A DNA stretch of 64,000 nt, from contig OZ007518.1 in NCBI GenBank assembly GCA_963931865.1, forward strand, positions 6,989,361-7,053,360. The letters run 5' to 3'. Shown here piece after piece: positions 1-11,452 of the stretch (positions within the stretch are counted from its first letter, which is position 1; each line of letters opens with the position of its first letter). Below the pieces are notes generated by a model, which saw only the letters and a program-made list of their open reading frames with translations, was not told the origin of the DNA and did no database searches. Source of the stretch: Axinella damicornis (lineage: Eukaryota > Porifera > Demospongiae > Axinellida > Axinellidae). The position numbers and the translations under genes were made by a program.

Positions 1-2
1 GA

Positions 3-521
3 TATGCGGCTGGCTATGTACCAAGACATCTAAAGAAACGCCTCACGAAATCTGCTCATCCTATGAAAGATGAACTCACTCTTTGCCTCCTGGACCTTCT
101 TCAGGATGAAAAAGAAGATAACATTTTCGATTCGTCTGATTGGATTAACATCGTAGATAGAGGGGGACTCAAACACGTCAACAATGCTACATACCATGTG
201 TTTTTGGGTATGGAACTTGAAATACGTAGACATCTAAGCATTGAATCTGTACGGAAAATCAATGCCGGCTTCAAAACCAAAGTCACTGAAAGCATTTTGA
301 ACAATGAAGATGTGCAGTTCCATTGGACAGTTGTAAGTGCGGATTGGGAGGAAAAGGAATCTGCAGCTCTATTGGAATTAGTTGTGGACTTGTTTATGAC
401 AATTAGAGGATTTGCATTTGTCAGTTCGTGGATGGAGCTGCGTAAGCAAGAGACAAAGAAAAGTACCCAAAAGTCTAAAGGGGTACGGAAGCGTCTACTT
501 GCTACATCAGACAGTCAGTGA
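3..521 (+). CDS. C-terminal end of a transposon-like protein (5' end outside window)
   Basis: The frame is open from the left edge (reading YAAGYVPRHLKKRL just before the first internal ATG at 63) to a TGA at 519-521, so the true start lies outside the window. The visible part is about 170 residues. The pieces GYVPRHLKK and DRGGLKHVNNATYHVF, with a basic tail, resemble the C-terminal ends of transposase-like proteins scattered through invertebrate genomes; I cannot name the family. Two AATAAA signals follow at 572 and 586, which fits a real 3' end. It converges on the P-type transposase gene with about 115 bp between the stop codons. It could be a domesticated transposase or the end of a live element. 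Confidence 0.55.
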   Translation, partial: YAAGYVPRHLKKRLTKSAHPMKDELTLCLLDLLQDEKEDNIFDSSDWINIVDRGGLKHVNNATYHVFLGMELEIRRHLSIESVRKINAGFKTKVTESILNNEDVQFHWTVVSADWEEKESAALLELVVDLFMTIRGFAFVSSWMELRKQETKKSTQKSKGVRKRLLATSDSQ

Positions 522-571
522 CTCTATACATGCTTGTAACCTACTGCTGTTGAGGTACATTATCTGATACG

Positions 572-591
572 AATAAAAAAATATGAATAAA
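572..591 (+). promoter_or_regulatory. two polyadenylation signals
   Basis: AATAAA occurs at 572-577 and again at 586-591, 50-70 nt after the stop codon at 521. Spacing and orientation fit 3' end formation of the upstream plus-strand gene. Confidence 0.5.
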
Positions 592-636
592 AATGTTGTG
601 AATGTGTGCACATAACATAATAGAAAAGTACTATAG

Positions 637-3587
637 TCACATTTTCACTGGTTTTTTGCGATCTCGAGCCTGCTTTCGCTTTGGAAGGGGCTTGTTTTCT
701 TGTCCCAAGTCCAGCACATTGTCCTTGTTGCCTCGACAGTTACCCTTTACAACGTCTCGACAGAACGAGTTGACGACGCGGAGAGCTTGAGTGTTGGTGC
801 AAAATTCTTGGACATTGGGATTCTCGTGCATCCCTCCTCTTTGGCGCTGGCAACCAAAAAACTTTTCCAGTGGATCCTGGCATAGGCGTTCGCTCAAGAA
901 TGCTGTAACTCCTTTCAGAGTGAAGAGGTATTTCACCAGATCCATAAGGGAATTTGCTGTAAAAGTAGAAGTACATACATGTATACATCATGTGAACATC
1001 ACTTGTACATAATTATTGTTTACATGCTATAACAATAATAGTTTGTCCTAACCTGACATCCTCAGACCAAGCAGAGTTTGCGGACTCAGCAGCATCCGGT
1101 TCTTTTCAGTGTCTGTGAGGTCTGGTTTTCCCTTTACACTCTTCTCCCAGTTGTCCAGGTAAGGAAGGAAATCTTCCTTTAGCCACTGGAAATAACAAGC
1201 AACATCCCTGTGTTATTTTACTAGCACACTAACTTGCACACTATATACCAGTCATGTAACTTCAGTCTAAAGTCATCCCCAGAGCGGTATGGCAGCTGGA
1301 ATGGCTTTCGGTGGTATATACCAGATGTGAAGTTGTTCACATTCAGGCAATCGAAAAACTTGTCCATATTGGAGATGAACTCAGCAGTTTCCTCTGCTTC
1401 TGGACCCCCCGTGAGTTTCAGTGCCTTTGACACCGATTCACTTAGAACCTAAGAGTTTGTGACATAATGAACATTGTTAGGTTTTACACACTTGTACTGT
1501 ACCTTGTCTCAGAATAGATGTTGCATACCTGTGCAGCAAGATCAACACGCATTTTTGAGAATGCAGTCAGGTGCACATGTTCGTACTTGAGTTTAGGTAA
1601 CAGAGAGAGCCCTGGAGACCGCACTTTAGCACCACTGTTTCTGTGGTATAGGTCCACCACATGCTGCCACCTTATGCTCTTGCCATTGCACTACAGTAGA
1701 GAAAGATAAACTGAAACAAAGGTCTGACGACCCAATGTGGTATTCAAATCTTACCGTCATGTTCCTGGCCGTAGAGGTCATGCAATTCCTAGCTGTTTTG
1801 ATGAGATGTGGAGGGTCGGAGAAGAAGAAGATGTCTCGGCAATCTGGAGCAAATGGGTTCACTACCTTGTGGAACACCTTCCCATCTCGAAGGAGCTTGA
1901 ACAGCTTACGGTTCACTGATGCACCATCGGCTGTTGCAGCAAGGACTTTCAGCTGGCATCGCTCGAGTCGTTCCACAGCTTCCCAGAATGGCTCGAACAG
2001 CAGGTCTCCTGAGACCTTGATGCTTGGGAACTGTGCATACGGAAACTGGAGGCGCGTGAAGAGGCCTCTCACCATGAAGACAGTCATGCTGTTCGCCAAG
2101 GGTTCAGTGAAGGACTGGGATACTTCTAACGAACGCTCAAACTCCAATAGGTGACTATTGATCTCACCCAAATTGGCAAAGCCGATCAGTGCACCTGAAT
2201 GCTTGTCGTACACAAGATCTTCTCGGATATGCATTTCATCGAAGATAAGTGCGACACACTTCTGCCACTCCTCACAGCTGTGGATGTTGGCTGCATTCAT
2301 CAGCTGCTGATCGATCTCGTGGGAAAAACCAATTCGAGCACTAATGTGGTGGGTGTAGTCACGCAGGGTTCTTTGAGATGGCAAAACGATGAGACCTGAA
2401 TCTCGAAGTGTCTCATATGCACTGCTGGATTTGTGCCTTAGGTAGAGGCACCAGCGAATCATCAGAGGGTGCCATCTCATGCCTCGTGCATTCTTACAAG
2501 AGGCTGCTTTGAGTTGCTGCTCCCAAAACTGGTGTTGAAATGAATTGGCTGGGTACTTCGAAGCTACTTTCGCACTCTCGGATTTCATAATCGCTGTGAT
2601 GTCTCGGTGCATTCCCTCATCCACAACAACGCCAGCTTTCTCAGCAGCTGCATCGATTTTGGCCTCGAGACGGCCAATCTTCTTGGAGAGGGTACGCGTT
2701 GTGTCATGGAGCAGCTTTATTCGTGTTTCCATCTCTGGGGTTTGAAGGTAGCGGATGTTGACATGGCTAGTGGGGTCAGTTCGACTGACAGTGTTGTCAA
2801 CAGCGTTTTTCTGCCTGCTCAGGTGAGCTCGAAGGACCTTCCGGTATTCTCCGCAATCCTTGCAGCGTTCAGCTGAGGCGTCTTCCGTTAACAACATGCA
2901 ACACGCTCGATGTCGAATGGTTGGGTATGGGAGGGTATTTTCATCCCATTTTGCAGTTGCTTGTGTACCTGCACGGAGCAAGCGCACAAGCATTTCATAA
3001 ACATGCATACACAGAATTATGGTACACAATGCACTACCTGAGGGATCCATGAAGACTCCCTTAATCCAGCCGGAGAGGACATGGAACTTGGCATCTGGAT
3101 TTCCCTCACAGATCTTGGCACTGTCTAGTGCTGTTAGCAGGGACACAATCTGTGAAACAGTGTTCAAATGTCCCGGAACACTAGCTAGGAACGGGCAAGA
3201 GTGAACCTCTTCACTAGACAAGAACAGCTTCCAGCGAAAGTCTGGTTCGACTCTAAGAGTAAAGCCAATGGTCACGTTTCGATTTGGCTGACAAGATCGC
3301 GGCTTGCAAAGTACTAACTCAATATTTCCTGATGGAACTATGTGCTGAGATGCATCTACCCACCCCTGCGGTAGCATCCCACTCTCGTGCAGCCGTGTCT
3401 GAAGCCAGCACAGTTCTGTAACAGGGGAGGAAGTTACAATTGAACGCGGTATTGACACAACGTGTTCGGAGATGCCAATGGACACCGAGTTAAGTGGAAT
3501 CGCTACACGCAACTGTAGCTGTCGTGCTGCATACAGGTTTCTCTCAGAGTTTTTTCTGGGGTTGGTCAACCTATGTTTCCGTCCCAT
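637..3587 (-). CDS. P-element-type transposase, six exons
   Basis: DDE-type transposase of the P/THAP9 family, which cuts and pastes DNA in the nucleus. Read exons: 3587-3038, 2968-1755, 1691-1529, 1448 to about 1240, 1185-1053 and 956-637. Introns are 60-100 nt with GT-AG ends; the first (69 nt) is in frame, so an open frame hides it. Family landmarks in order: MRWHPLMIRWCLYL and LPSQRTLRDY, then the catalytic core with IFDEMHIRED, ATADGASVN and FFSDPPHLIKTARN carrying the acidic residues, then the insertion-domain motif MDKFFDCLNV, the motif SPQTLLGLRM and the C-terminal block QDPLEKFFGCQRQRGG. No THAP zinc finger is visible in the first exon. A splice acceptor (tttctacag) sits just before the ATG, so an upstream exon with the finger may exist. 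No internal stop apart from the introns, so it may be intact. The donor near 1240 is the weakest call. Confidence 0.85.
2969..3037 (-). other. in-frame 69-nt intron in the P-type transposase
   Basis: On the minus strand the donor TCAG|GTAGTG and acceptor CCGTGCAG|GTACAC flank 69 nt with no stop. Removing it gives MDPSGTQATAKW, which reads smoothly, while the retained sequence encodes an unlikely Cys/Met-rich stretch. A single-ORF model would wrongly include it. Confidence 0.65.
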
Positions 3588-3599
3588 CCTGTAGAAAAG

Positions 3600-4337
3600 G
3601 AATCAGAATGGAACTCTGTTCACCCAAATCACACACAAGCTCACAGATGTGTTCCTAGTGTACATACTGGCATTCGCTGCAATGGCGTATAGTAGTTGTA
3701 CAATTCATCACCATTTTGGATGCCATTCAGAGGCTCAACTCCAACAAAAGCCCCCCATTCCACTATGCCAATCACAGACCTACATTTTGCTGGGTTTTAA
3801 TCACCAACAACCCTTATGGGTCAGCCACCACAGGTACACAAAAGAACCTCCTCTGACTCCATTGTTTCATGCTTGAAACCCCCTGGAACACACTTACAGA
3901 GCAAGTATCCCAACAAGAACCACCCAGTCCACAACTTCAGTCTATGAGAAGTCATTTTTGTACTTCAATCACCCATAAAAGTACACACCATTGATGCCAC
4001 AGGTACACAAAAAAATGTCCTCCAACGTAGGCAGTAGTTGCTCACAAAATATAGTGACTAGCTAGGCTCCAAATATCCTTCTGAACATGCACTTAGCGCT
4101 ACCATGCCAGGTAATGCCCTTTGTAACCTAAAAATACCAACAATGACTAACCTTCACTCTCTATTCTCTTGAAAATCAGCCTTTTCTCCTTCTTCCTGGC
4201 TCACTCTCTTCTCTCTCGCATCGAATTTTCACACGTAAAAAGCTGTTAATTGCGCAACGCGGAGTGCCCGCGCGCTTCACTATTGGTACGTATAGGATCA
4301 CGTGACTTGATTCCAATCCCTTTACGCTCTATTATCT
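3600..4337. other. intergenic stretch, no gene seen
   Basis: No coding motif on either strand beyond short chance frames. It holds the 5' flank of the P-type transposase and perhaps an unseen upstream exon of it. Confidence 0.5.
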
Positions 4338-4832
4338 ATGCCCAAACCATATGAGCACTTGTTCTCCCTTCTCCTCTACCACTCACCCTTTGTATTATAT
4401 TCAAGGAGGTCATCTCCACACTCAACAGTATCTGCCGACTCCTTATACGCTAGGCATTGGCAAATTATGAGAGGATAATAATTTCGGGCGTATGACTGCT
4501 GTGTATGCAGCACAGGTGCACTAGCACTGCTTTTAGCAAGCACAATAGTACAACTTGCTGAAAGTACTGCCTATTCAGTTTATTGGTACCTTTCAGATCT
4601 CCAGCTTGCTTAGAAGGCAAGGTCCAGGTGAAATTCAGCCTCTACAGCAATTAAATGATTTCAGGTAGCCATAATAATTCCAACACGTGCTTTGGCGCTT
4701 GGGTCAAAGGTTAAGTCAAATCATGGATAATAATTATAATACACTTACTTATCCATGGTCAAATTAGGTTAGCGTACCTCGTTCCCAGACCAAATGACTG
4801 GCTTGGAACCGGAGAGTAGCGAGATTTCGAGC
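4338..4832. repeat. interspersed repeat, copy 1 (empty-site copy)
   Basis: From CCAAACCATATGAGCACTTG to GGAGAGTAGCGAGATT this segment matches 52136-52855 closely. The copies share, for example, AAGCACAATAGTACA and TGGCTTGGAACCGGAG. This copy lacks the 268-bp insertion found in the other, so it shows the target before insertion. Confidence 0.8.
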
Positions 4833-4858
4833 TCCACCCCCAATTCTCTTTGAAAAAT

Positions 4859-4986
4859 CATGGAGATCCAAGTTTTCACCGTTGTTGCGCTTGCTGTTTT
4901 GGCTGGAAAGGTCACCGCTGATTCGTACTGCTCCCTTGATGGGCAGTGGTATGACAAGGCTTCCACCCGCAACGCCCAGCTCGTCT
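4859..4986 (+). CDS. probable first exon of the GH38-like glycosidase (signal peptide)
   Basis: An ATG opens a frame that begins with a hydrophobic signal peptide (VFTVVALAVLAGKVTA) and then YCSLDGQWYDKASTRNAQLV before a stop at 4991. The Cys-x-Leu-x-Gly-x-Trp piece looks like the start of the small beta-rich domain that continues in the next exon (TVIAVTTNGQWATGNVDFDL). I therefore read it as exon 1 of the gene that resumes near 5716. No strong donor is visible: the best candidate is CTC|GTCTTT near 4986. The Cys-Ser-Leu-x-Gly-x-Trp start also recalls avidin, a second and weaker reading. Confidence 0.4.
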
Positions 4987-4999
4987 TTTGATAAATAAT

Positions 5000-5686
5000 T
5001 TGTGTGCTGAGTGTCTAGAGGACAACCACTAACAGTGCAAGTTTCATGCAGTGCGGCTCTTAAATTCGCGTGAAGCTAAAGTAGACGTTTATATCCGTAA
5101 GACTACGTACTGTTTCATGATGGCCATTGGTCTTTGTCCCCGTGACCCATCACACTAGCTAGCAGCTTGGTGCAGCAGAGGAGTGTGGGGAATCCCAACA
5201 GAGGAAAGATACCAAGCTCTCCCCGCTTTTTCGTACTGCAAGCGATGAAAACCTGGGCGGGGCCTGGGAACAAGACTAACCTTTGCCCTTTAGTTTAACA
5301 CCACTTGCAGATCTGACCAAGCAAAGCTTCATGGCGAGGATCTGATGTCTGGGTCATCCCATAGCCCTTTCACCAGTATAGGGACAGAACTGTCCCTTCA
5401 CTGTGTTCTGTTAAAAGATATTATTATTTTTTCATGCCTCTGATATTAGGGTTTCAGTGAACACTTCCGTCAAGTTCACTAGGCAGCATCAATACAATTC
5501 GCTGTTCACGACGTCATGGACTTGTTGACATGAAATGGGAATTATTATGGTCGTGCACTATTAAGTATTAGCCATATATAATAGAGGCGCATTACCGGCT
5601 ATGTCTCCCAACTGCATAAGATTAATTTTCTTACTGGTGAAATGGTTGAAACAAACCCAAGGCTGCTAGTAATACGTGATTGATGT
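5000..5686. other. likely intron 1 of the glycosidase gene
   Basis: No other gene is seen. Near 5255 it holds a fragment of the family ending GGGGCCTGGGAACAAG, whose fuller forms lie at 38474 and 43680-43800. Confidence 0.4.
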
Positions 5687-5715
5687 ATGCCACTGCTCTT
5701 TCACCTGTGCCTCAG

Positions 5716-7123
5716 GTTTGCCACCCTTGCTGACTATCAGCAAACAGTGATTGCTGTGACCACAAATGGCCAGTGGGCTACAGGCAATGTGGACTTTGAC
5801 CTCTCCTCTGGCAATGTCACAGCTCACTTGGATGATGGTGAGATAATTCTTGGCCGATTGAACACCACTTCGTGTTCTGATATCCATTGGTCCTCACCTC
5901 CTAATGTGGTGTGGCTGAAAGTACCCCGTGTAGACACAGTGCATGTTGTATTCATGAACCATCTGGACGTAGGCTACAACGGGATTCCAAAAGTGGGTTT
6001 CATCAACAATATCCTCAACATCTACTTCCACGAGTACTTTCCACGGGCTAGTCGACTAGCAGAAGAAATGCATTCCATTGAGCCCCAATCGGGCTTCATA
6101 TACACTACTCACCCTTGGTTGATTAGCCTGTACCTCGACTGCCCGCCAAACCTGGTTCTGAATGGTATTCCTCTGGAGTGTCCATCGGCAAGTGAACTTC
6201 AAGACTTCAAGACTGCATTAACGAAGGGATACATTACCTGGCATGGGGGACCCATGAACATGCAGGTAGAGCTGATGAACGAAGATATCCTTAGACTATC
6301 GTTGCAACTCTCAGTGAACTTGGATGCCCAGTTTTCTTTCCAGTCAAAAGTACTCAGTCAACGAGATGTACCCGGGCTCACAGTTGCTGCTATTCCAACC
6401 CTTCTTCAGTATGGTAGTATAACTGCGGTATCAGTAGGGGTAAACCCGGGCAGCGCCCCTCCTGATGTACCCAATCTGTTTCGTTGGGAATACAACAATC
6501 AGAGTGTTCTTGGCCTGTGGCACCCTGGGGGATACCCACAAAACCCTGGTGACAGCCTAGTCAACCCAGGTGGTCTCTCCTACACGGACTGTGTCATTTC
6601 AGAGGCAGAAGCATCAGTGCTTGCATTTTCTTTCAGGACTGATAATACAGGTCCTCCATTGTCAATTGATGAAATTCAGACAAGTTACGGCATTTTGCAG
6701 GAACAATTTCCAGACGCACAGGTGTTTGCTTCAACACTTGAAGGCTTTACAAGCAGTCTTACAGACTGGTCGTTGCTACCAGTAGTGACAGATGAAATTG
6801 GGGACACCTGGATCCAAGGTGTGGCTTCAGACCCACTGAAGATGGCACAGTTCCGAGTTCTAAGTTCTGGACTCACACATTGTCTAGTTGATGGAAAATG
6901 TGAGGACTCAGACTGGGTAGTTCAAAATGCAAGCCGCTTCTTGATAAAACTTGCTGAGCATACATGGGGATTACCCAACGTGCAAGACCAGGTGAACTGG
7001 ACAAATTCTGCTTTTCAGAAGGCCAAAAATGCCACAACGTATCTCAATGCAGCGAATTCGTGGATCGAGCAACGCAAGTTTGTTGACTTTACTCTTGAAG
7101 CAAGTGAAGGACACACCCTCCAC
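5716..7123 (+). pseudogene. GH38-like (DUF5054-type) secreted glycosidase, N-terminal part
   Basis: After a polypyrimidine tract and AG near 5715 the frame encodes a short beta-rich domain ending in LGRLNTTSCSDIHW. The catalytic part follows: VHVVFMNHLDVGYNG, then a long (beta/alpha)-type region with TTHPWLISLYLDCP, GYITWHGGPMNMQVE, SFRTDNTGPP and VTDEIGDTWIQGVASDP. The HLDVGY block and the overall order match DUF5054 proteins, a branch related to GH38 alpha-mannosidases; the substrate is not known to me. N-glycosylation sites (NTT, NQS, NAS, NAT) fit a secreted enzyme. Coding sense stops at ...ASEGHTLH (7123), where a MITE begins and brings a stop at 7238. The rest of the enzyme resumes after the element. 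The gene is disrupted unless the element is spliced out or absent from the other allele. Confidence 0.7.
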
Positions 7124-7490
7124 ATAGGCGTCGGAACCGGGGGGGCACAGGGGGCACGTGCCCCCCCAAAATTTGATCTATCGTTACGCAATACGCAGTG
7201 TTCAAACGCAACTGCAATCGACTGTATCCGTCGACGATGATCAGAAGAAGGAAGTTAACAGCCCCACACCTCGATACTTACTGGTTACTTAGCTAATCTT
7301 CTTTGCGTCTGGGAACGTGTCCAGAAATGCGTAGAGATGCTGCGAGAGCGCTTCCTGATCGCTAAAAAGAACACGTAAAAATTTTTTCCGCGCTTCGCGC
7401 GGACTGATCGCCGCTCCGCGGCTCTCCGCACACGCCTTCGGCGGTGCGCTGTGTGCCCCTCCAATGACAACCATGTTCCTACACCTATGT
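7124..7490. mobile_element. 367-bp MITE inside the glycosidase gene
   Basis: The ends are inverted repeats: ATAGGCGTCGGAAC at the left and, read in reverse complement, ATAGGTGTAGGAAC at the right. Further in, GGGGCACA recurs on both sides. The flanks TCCAC (7119-7123) and TCCAT (7491-7495) look like a 5-bp target duplication. The interior has GC-rich hairpins (CCGCGCTTCGCGCGG, CGCCTTCGGCGG). There is no transposase frame, so it is non-autonomous. Dropping the element and one flank copy joins ...GHTLH directly to EYLTNALADINP in frame. Confidence 0.75.
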
Positions 7491-8467
7491 TCCATGAATA
7501 CCTGACGAATGCACTTGCAGATATTAACCCAATTCCACCTTCGCTTGATGGGTACAAGGAAATTGACCCAACTCAAACCTTTAAGCTTCTCAATAGCTCA
7601 GTGACCCTAAGTTTCGATGCCAAGGGGGGATGGATCAACTTGCTTGCATACCAGCTTGGGTCCGGACACAGCTACACCTTTGCAAGGATAGACCACCCAC
7701 TGGCAGTCCTGTCTTACCACACTTACAATGAATCCGATTTCCAGTTCATGACTTCTTTGTATGACTACCAAGGAAATTCGGGGTTCGACAAGCCCAACAG
7801 CACCGCTAACGCCCACCCCAACAGTTCTACTTACTACACCATGCTCACCGCCTTGTACCAGTCTCAAAGCAACTTGGCAGATTTCATTCTGCAGGTCAAG
7901 CATGATCCCTTCACTCACTCCTACTACGGAGCGCCAGAACTCATCTGGATCAGGTTAGTACTGTCTACTACTGTGCAGCCCCCAAATCTTGCACTGAACT
8001 TTGAGCTTGTGTGGATCGGTAAAACAGCAACTCGCCTTGCTGAAGCAACCATGCTCTCGTTCACACCAATGAAACAATCCTCCAGCTCAACCTGGATGGG
8101 TACTGTCCAGAAAATATCCAATTCCAGGTCAATATCGTTCAGCCATGTGGTGAAGAACGGTTCCCAGTACCAGCATGTTGCGCAGCAGGTGATTCTGAGT
8201 GAGACCACCACTACTGGAACTCCACTTGTGCAAGTCTTTCTCTCCTCTCCAGATGTTCCCCTTGTTTGTCCCATTGTGTCCGATGTTAAAACTCCCACGC
8301 CTTTCCCTGCACCCCTTGATCCCATCGATCCATCCCAGGTGCTCGGTGTTGCCTTCAACCTGCATAACAATATCTGGAACACAAATTACCCGCTCTGGTA
8401 CCCATTTACTGATGACGATAAGAACTTCAAGGCACGATTTTCCTTATCGTTTGTACCTTCTGCCTAA
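7491..8467 (+). pseudogene. GH38-like (DUF5054-type) glycosidase, C-terminal part
   Basis: Continuation of the glycosidase after the MITE: EYLTNALADINPIPPSLDGY, then a beta-sandwich-rich region (SSVTLSFDAKGGWINLLAY, LNFELVWIGKTATRLAEA, VLGVAFNLHNNIWNTNYPLW) and a TAA at 8465-8467. An ATG at 7451 lies inside the element and is not the gene's start. The final FNLHNNIWNTNYPLWYPF block suits the C-terminal end of this family. About 325 residues, no stop or frameshift seen in this part. The short stretch IRLVLSTT near 7950 contains GTTAGT and TGTGCAG but is too short for an intron. Confidence 0.7.
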
Positions 8468-8656
8468 CTTTATTTTCTGTTTGCTAGTTTATTATTTGCT
8501 CTTGTCCTGTACTATACATGCAGCTGGCTGGATTGTGTTGACTTTAGTATGCACAGCCCACATAGTAACTGTTGGTATTGACCTCTCTCAATTGCATTAC
8601 TGTACAGTCCATAATGATTATTATACCTCATTTCCTAGGACGTCCCGAGGATCGAC

Positions 8657-8850
8657 TTCCAGGACATCCTATAGTGAAACATCCTCTATTGTCTATCAAG
8701 TGTCCGGGATGTCCAGATACTCCCTGCATGGTAATCTAGCCACCACTGTCCAAGTGTCTGCGGTGTCCGGACACCCGGCCCCCAGGATGTGTGATCTGGA
8801 CATCCCAGACACTTGGATAGCTATAGTATGTTACCAGGATGTCCTGGGAG
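8657..8850. mobile_element. hairpin MITE
   Basis: Two arms of about 60-65 bp are inverted copies. The left has CCAGGACATCCTATAG and AAGTGTCCGGGATGTCCAGA. The right, in reverse complement, has CCAGGACATCCTGG and AAGTGTCTGGGATGTCCAGA. The loop is about 60 bp. No frame; a fold-back type non-autonomous element. Confidence 0.7.
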
Positions 8851-9727
8851 TGTCCAGAGTGCAGTGTCTCGTCAACAAACTAGCAATGCATGTGGATCAC
8901 TCAAAACGTGTTTTACCCTCCCAGCTAGCTCACAATATGCTGCATTGCCCTCCCTCTGTTGAGGCTGACCCTTCAGAAACTCATTCTGCCTAGCTATCAA
9001 GTTGACGTTTCCATTTTCTGTTTCCATTTCCGCATCAATGGGGGACATGTGCATGGGAGTAACATCAGCACTTCATAAAAAAATTATGCATGTTGAATTT
9101 TGTACTTGCAGTTACTCGTGTACTCGCAATTACTTATTCCAGGCCTCTCTTCTGGCTCATTGTCATTTGTACGTCAGAACACATGAACAACAGAAGTGTG
9201 TTCAAATTAAAAATTGTAAAGAATCTGATGCAGTTTGGTCAGTACAATTATATGATTTGGAAACTGCAAGTGAGAATTAATTAATTAACTGTAGGTACAA
9301 GTCTTCTGGTTCCTCCATGCTGTGCTGGATACTTGAAAAGCTGTAAAACAATATAGGATAGGTGTCAACTTGTAATTGAAATCGGATGCAGAGGGGATAT
9401 CCTATATACCCGAGAAACATCACCAAGACTGCTGATGTCAGCCGCTTATGACACATCATGTGATGAGCTTTACCAGGCCTCCCCGCACATTAATACTGCA
9501 AGCAACAAAAGCTGTGGTGAGAAGGTCTAGGCTCTCAAGTCAATCCTGCATGTATAGAGACCTGCTTCATTACACTGCATGCTATGATTATTGTATATTC
9601 AATGCATGCATCCTATAGCTCCTTGTAACTTTCATTGACATGTAACTATACAAAGGTGACTTTAACTGCAAACAGGTTATGTTTAGCAGTGCAGTTCTGC
9701 TCTTCACAAGAGAAATGTCTGATATCA

Positions 9728-9788
9728 CCATGCATGATGCATAACTAGACTGCACCATCCGTAGGGGCACGGTCTAGTTATGCACTTC
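9728..9788. repeat. short hairpin
   Basis: GCATAACTAGACTGCACC and its inverse (GGGCACGGTCTAGTTATGC) flank a short loop. It is probably the remnant of a very short palindromic element. Confidence 0.5.
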
Positions 9789-10984
9789 TTTGCAATTGAT
9801 ATCTAGGTGATCCAGTGGCACCGGTAAATGCATATTTTCTGATGTTGGTCAACTCAGTTGTATAGGCTTCCCTTTCCAGAATTACACCCCTCTGATCGGT
9901 CAAATATTATACCTGCATTCTTCCAGCCCCACCCCCAAACTACATATAGGCCTAGTATGCAAAGGTCAGGTGTAAAGTAGTGGCCAACGAATCTCTGAAC
10001 CGAATTGATGGCTAAAGCTAAACGGGTATAGCATCAAAGGTCTACAATAGCATGTGACCTTGAGGGTGACGCTAGAGGGCCGGGAGGGATTTGTGAGTAC
10101 ACCATGTGTTCCACAATAGAAACATCCATTCTGTTGTTGCTTATATTAGTACCGGGTACTAGTATTGCTGTATTGGGCTTCTGTAAATGTTTAAGCTCGT
10201 GTGTGCCGGCATACATTTCCAATCACATAATATTATAATAGTGCACATAGCTACATGTCTACCCTGAGATCCAGGTATAAATATATAGCTATATAGCTTG
10301 CCAATGAACTGAAACCTACAGAAACACACCAGTCCTGTAATACAGTCATCATCTTGCACTGCTAGCTAGGCTACTGTTTAAATACTACATGCATGCATCA
10401 CGCAAGCTAACAACAGTCAATTTCTGTGCTTGTGTCTGATGGATCATAGTATGTGAGATGCTGCCAGTAGCGCCAGTAAAACAAGCAGACTCACAGTGGC
10501 GCATGTCCCGAGAGCAGAGGCTGGATGGGCCACAAAAACAACAACAGAAACATGATAAAGATTATGGTTCAGAATAAACGTTCAAAAATTCCAATGTAGA
10601 TGGTATTATTCATTCATGAACTTGGCTTCCCTGATGCTTGCATCCATGCAGAGAGTACCACTGCAAAAACTGATTGCATGTTCCAGTAGTATAGTGGTTG
10701 CCATGGTTGCAGACAATCCAAGAGCCAATGGCTGTAATATGATCTGGGTCAGCTTCCTCTCAAGCAATTAAGCTCTAGTCTCCAATACCAAAACGAACCT
10801 CCCATAACTGGGGAGCTGGACTGTAATATGACAATTTAATAGCCTTGAGGCCCCTGTCCAGCAAACCGCTGGTAACAAGGCTATTAGATCATGCTATACT
10901 GTTGTACTACCCTCCAAAAAGGATATATATATATATACAACTATCGTAATTGTAGCTCTTTGGATGTTATAATGATATTCATCA

Positions 10985-11440
10985 CTATATACCTGACTAC
11001 ATAATCAGTAGAGCATAACTGGTATCTGTTATTGTGACAACTGCATTTGCCAGCAGAATTGAAATATTGTTAAGGTACTCTTATGGGATGGTACAAGCTA
11101 TAGTATGTCCTGTGTGGCAGCCAAGTATGGGCAAATACAGAGCACATGATTTGCTACCGGGGCTGCAGTTAACACATTAGCTATATACCTACCACTGCAA
11201 ACTGAAAAGCAGAAGAGCATGTATAATTATATATACAAAGTATTAACTAGAGCATCCTAAATTCATTGTGGGCTTATGGGTATTCTCTAGGCTTATTTGG
11301 CCTCTATAGTGTGTATAGAGTTCAGTTTTAAGTACAACACAGATACGTTATCCCACATCAGCACAGCTAGCATTGTTCCTTTAACGCAGAAAATCCTTAC
11401 TGCAACACTCACGAACAATCTTTGGTTTGAGAAACGTTGT
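10985..11440. repeat. duplicated segment, copy 1
   Basis: It shares ordered blocks with 15285-15560: GACAACTGCATTTGCCAGCA, CCTGTGTGGCAGCCAAGTAT, ATTTGCTACCGGGGCTGCAG, CCCACATCAGCACAG. Small gaps differ. Copy 1 abuts the poly(A) end of the LINE. Confidence 0.75.
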
Positions 11441-11452
11441 CAGCAGCTTCAG

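Larger units (their letters stand above)
8470..11450. other. intergenic, gene-free
   Basis: Only short chance frames. It holds the hairpins at 8657-8850 and 9728-9788 and, at its right end, one copy of a duplicated segment (10985-11440). The rest shows nothing I can name. Confidence 0.5.

Noticed and set aside
3649..3876. 75-aa plus-strand frame
   Set aside because: No domain, and it overlaps the probable 5' region of the transposase gene on the other strand.
4859..4990. Free-standing avidin-like mini-gene
   Set aside because: The Cys-Ser-Leu-x-Gly-x-Trp start is suggestive, but the piece is far too short and fits better as the signal-peptide exon of the next gene.
7451..7490. ATG at 7451 as start of an independent second gene
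   Set aside because: The ATG lies inside the MITE; the coding sense after 7490 is the missing end of the upstream glycosidase.
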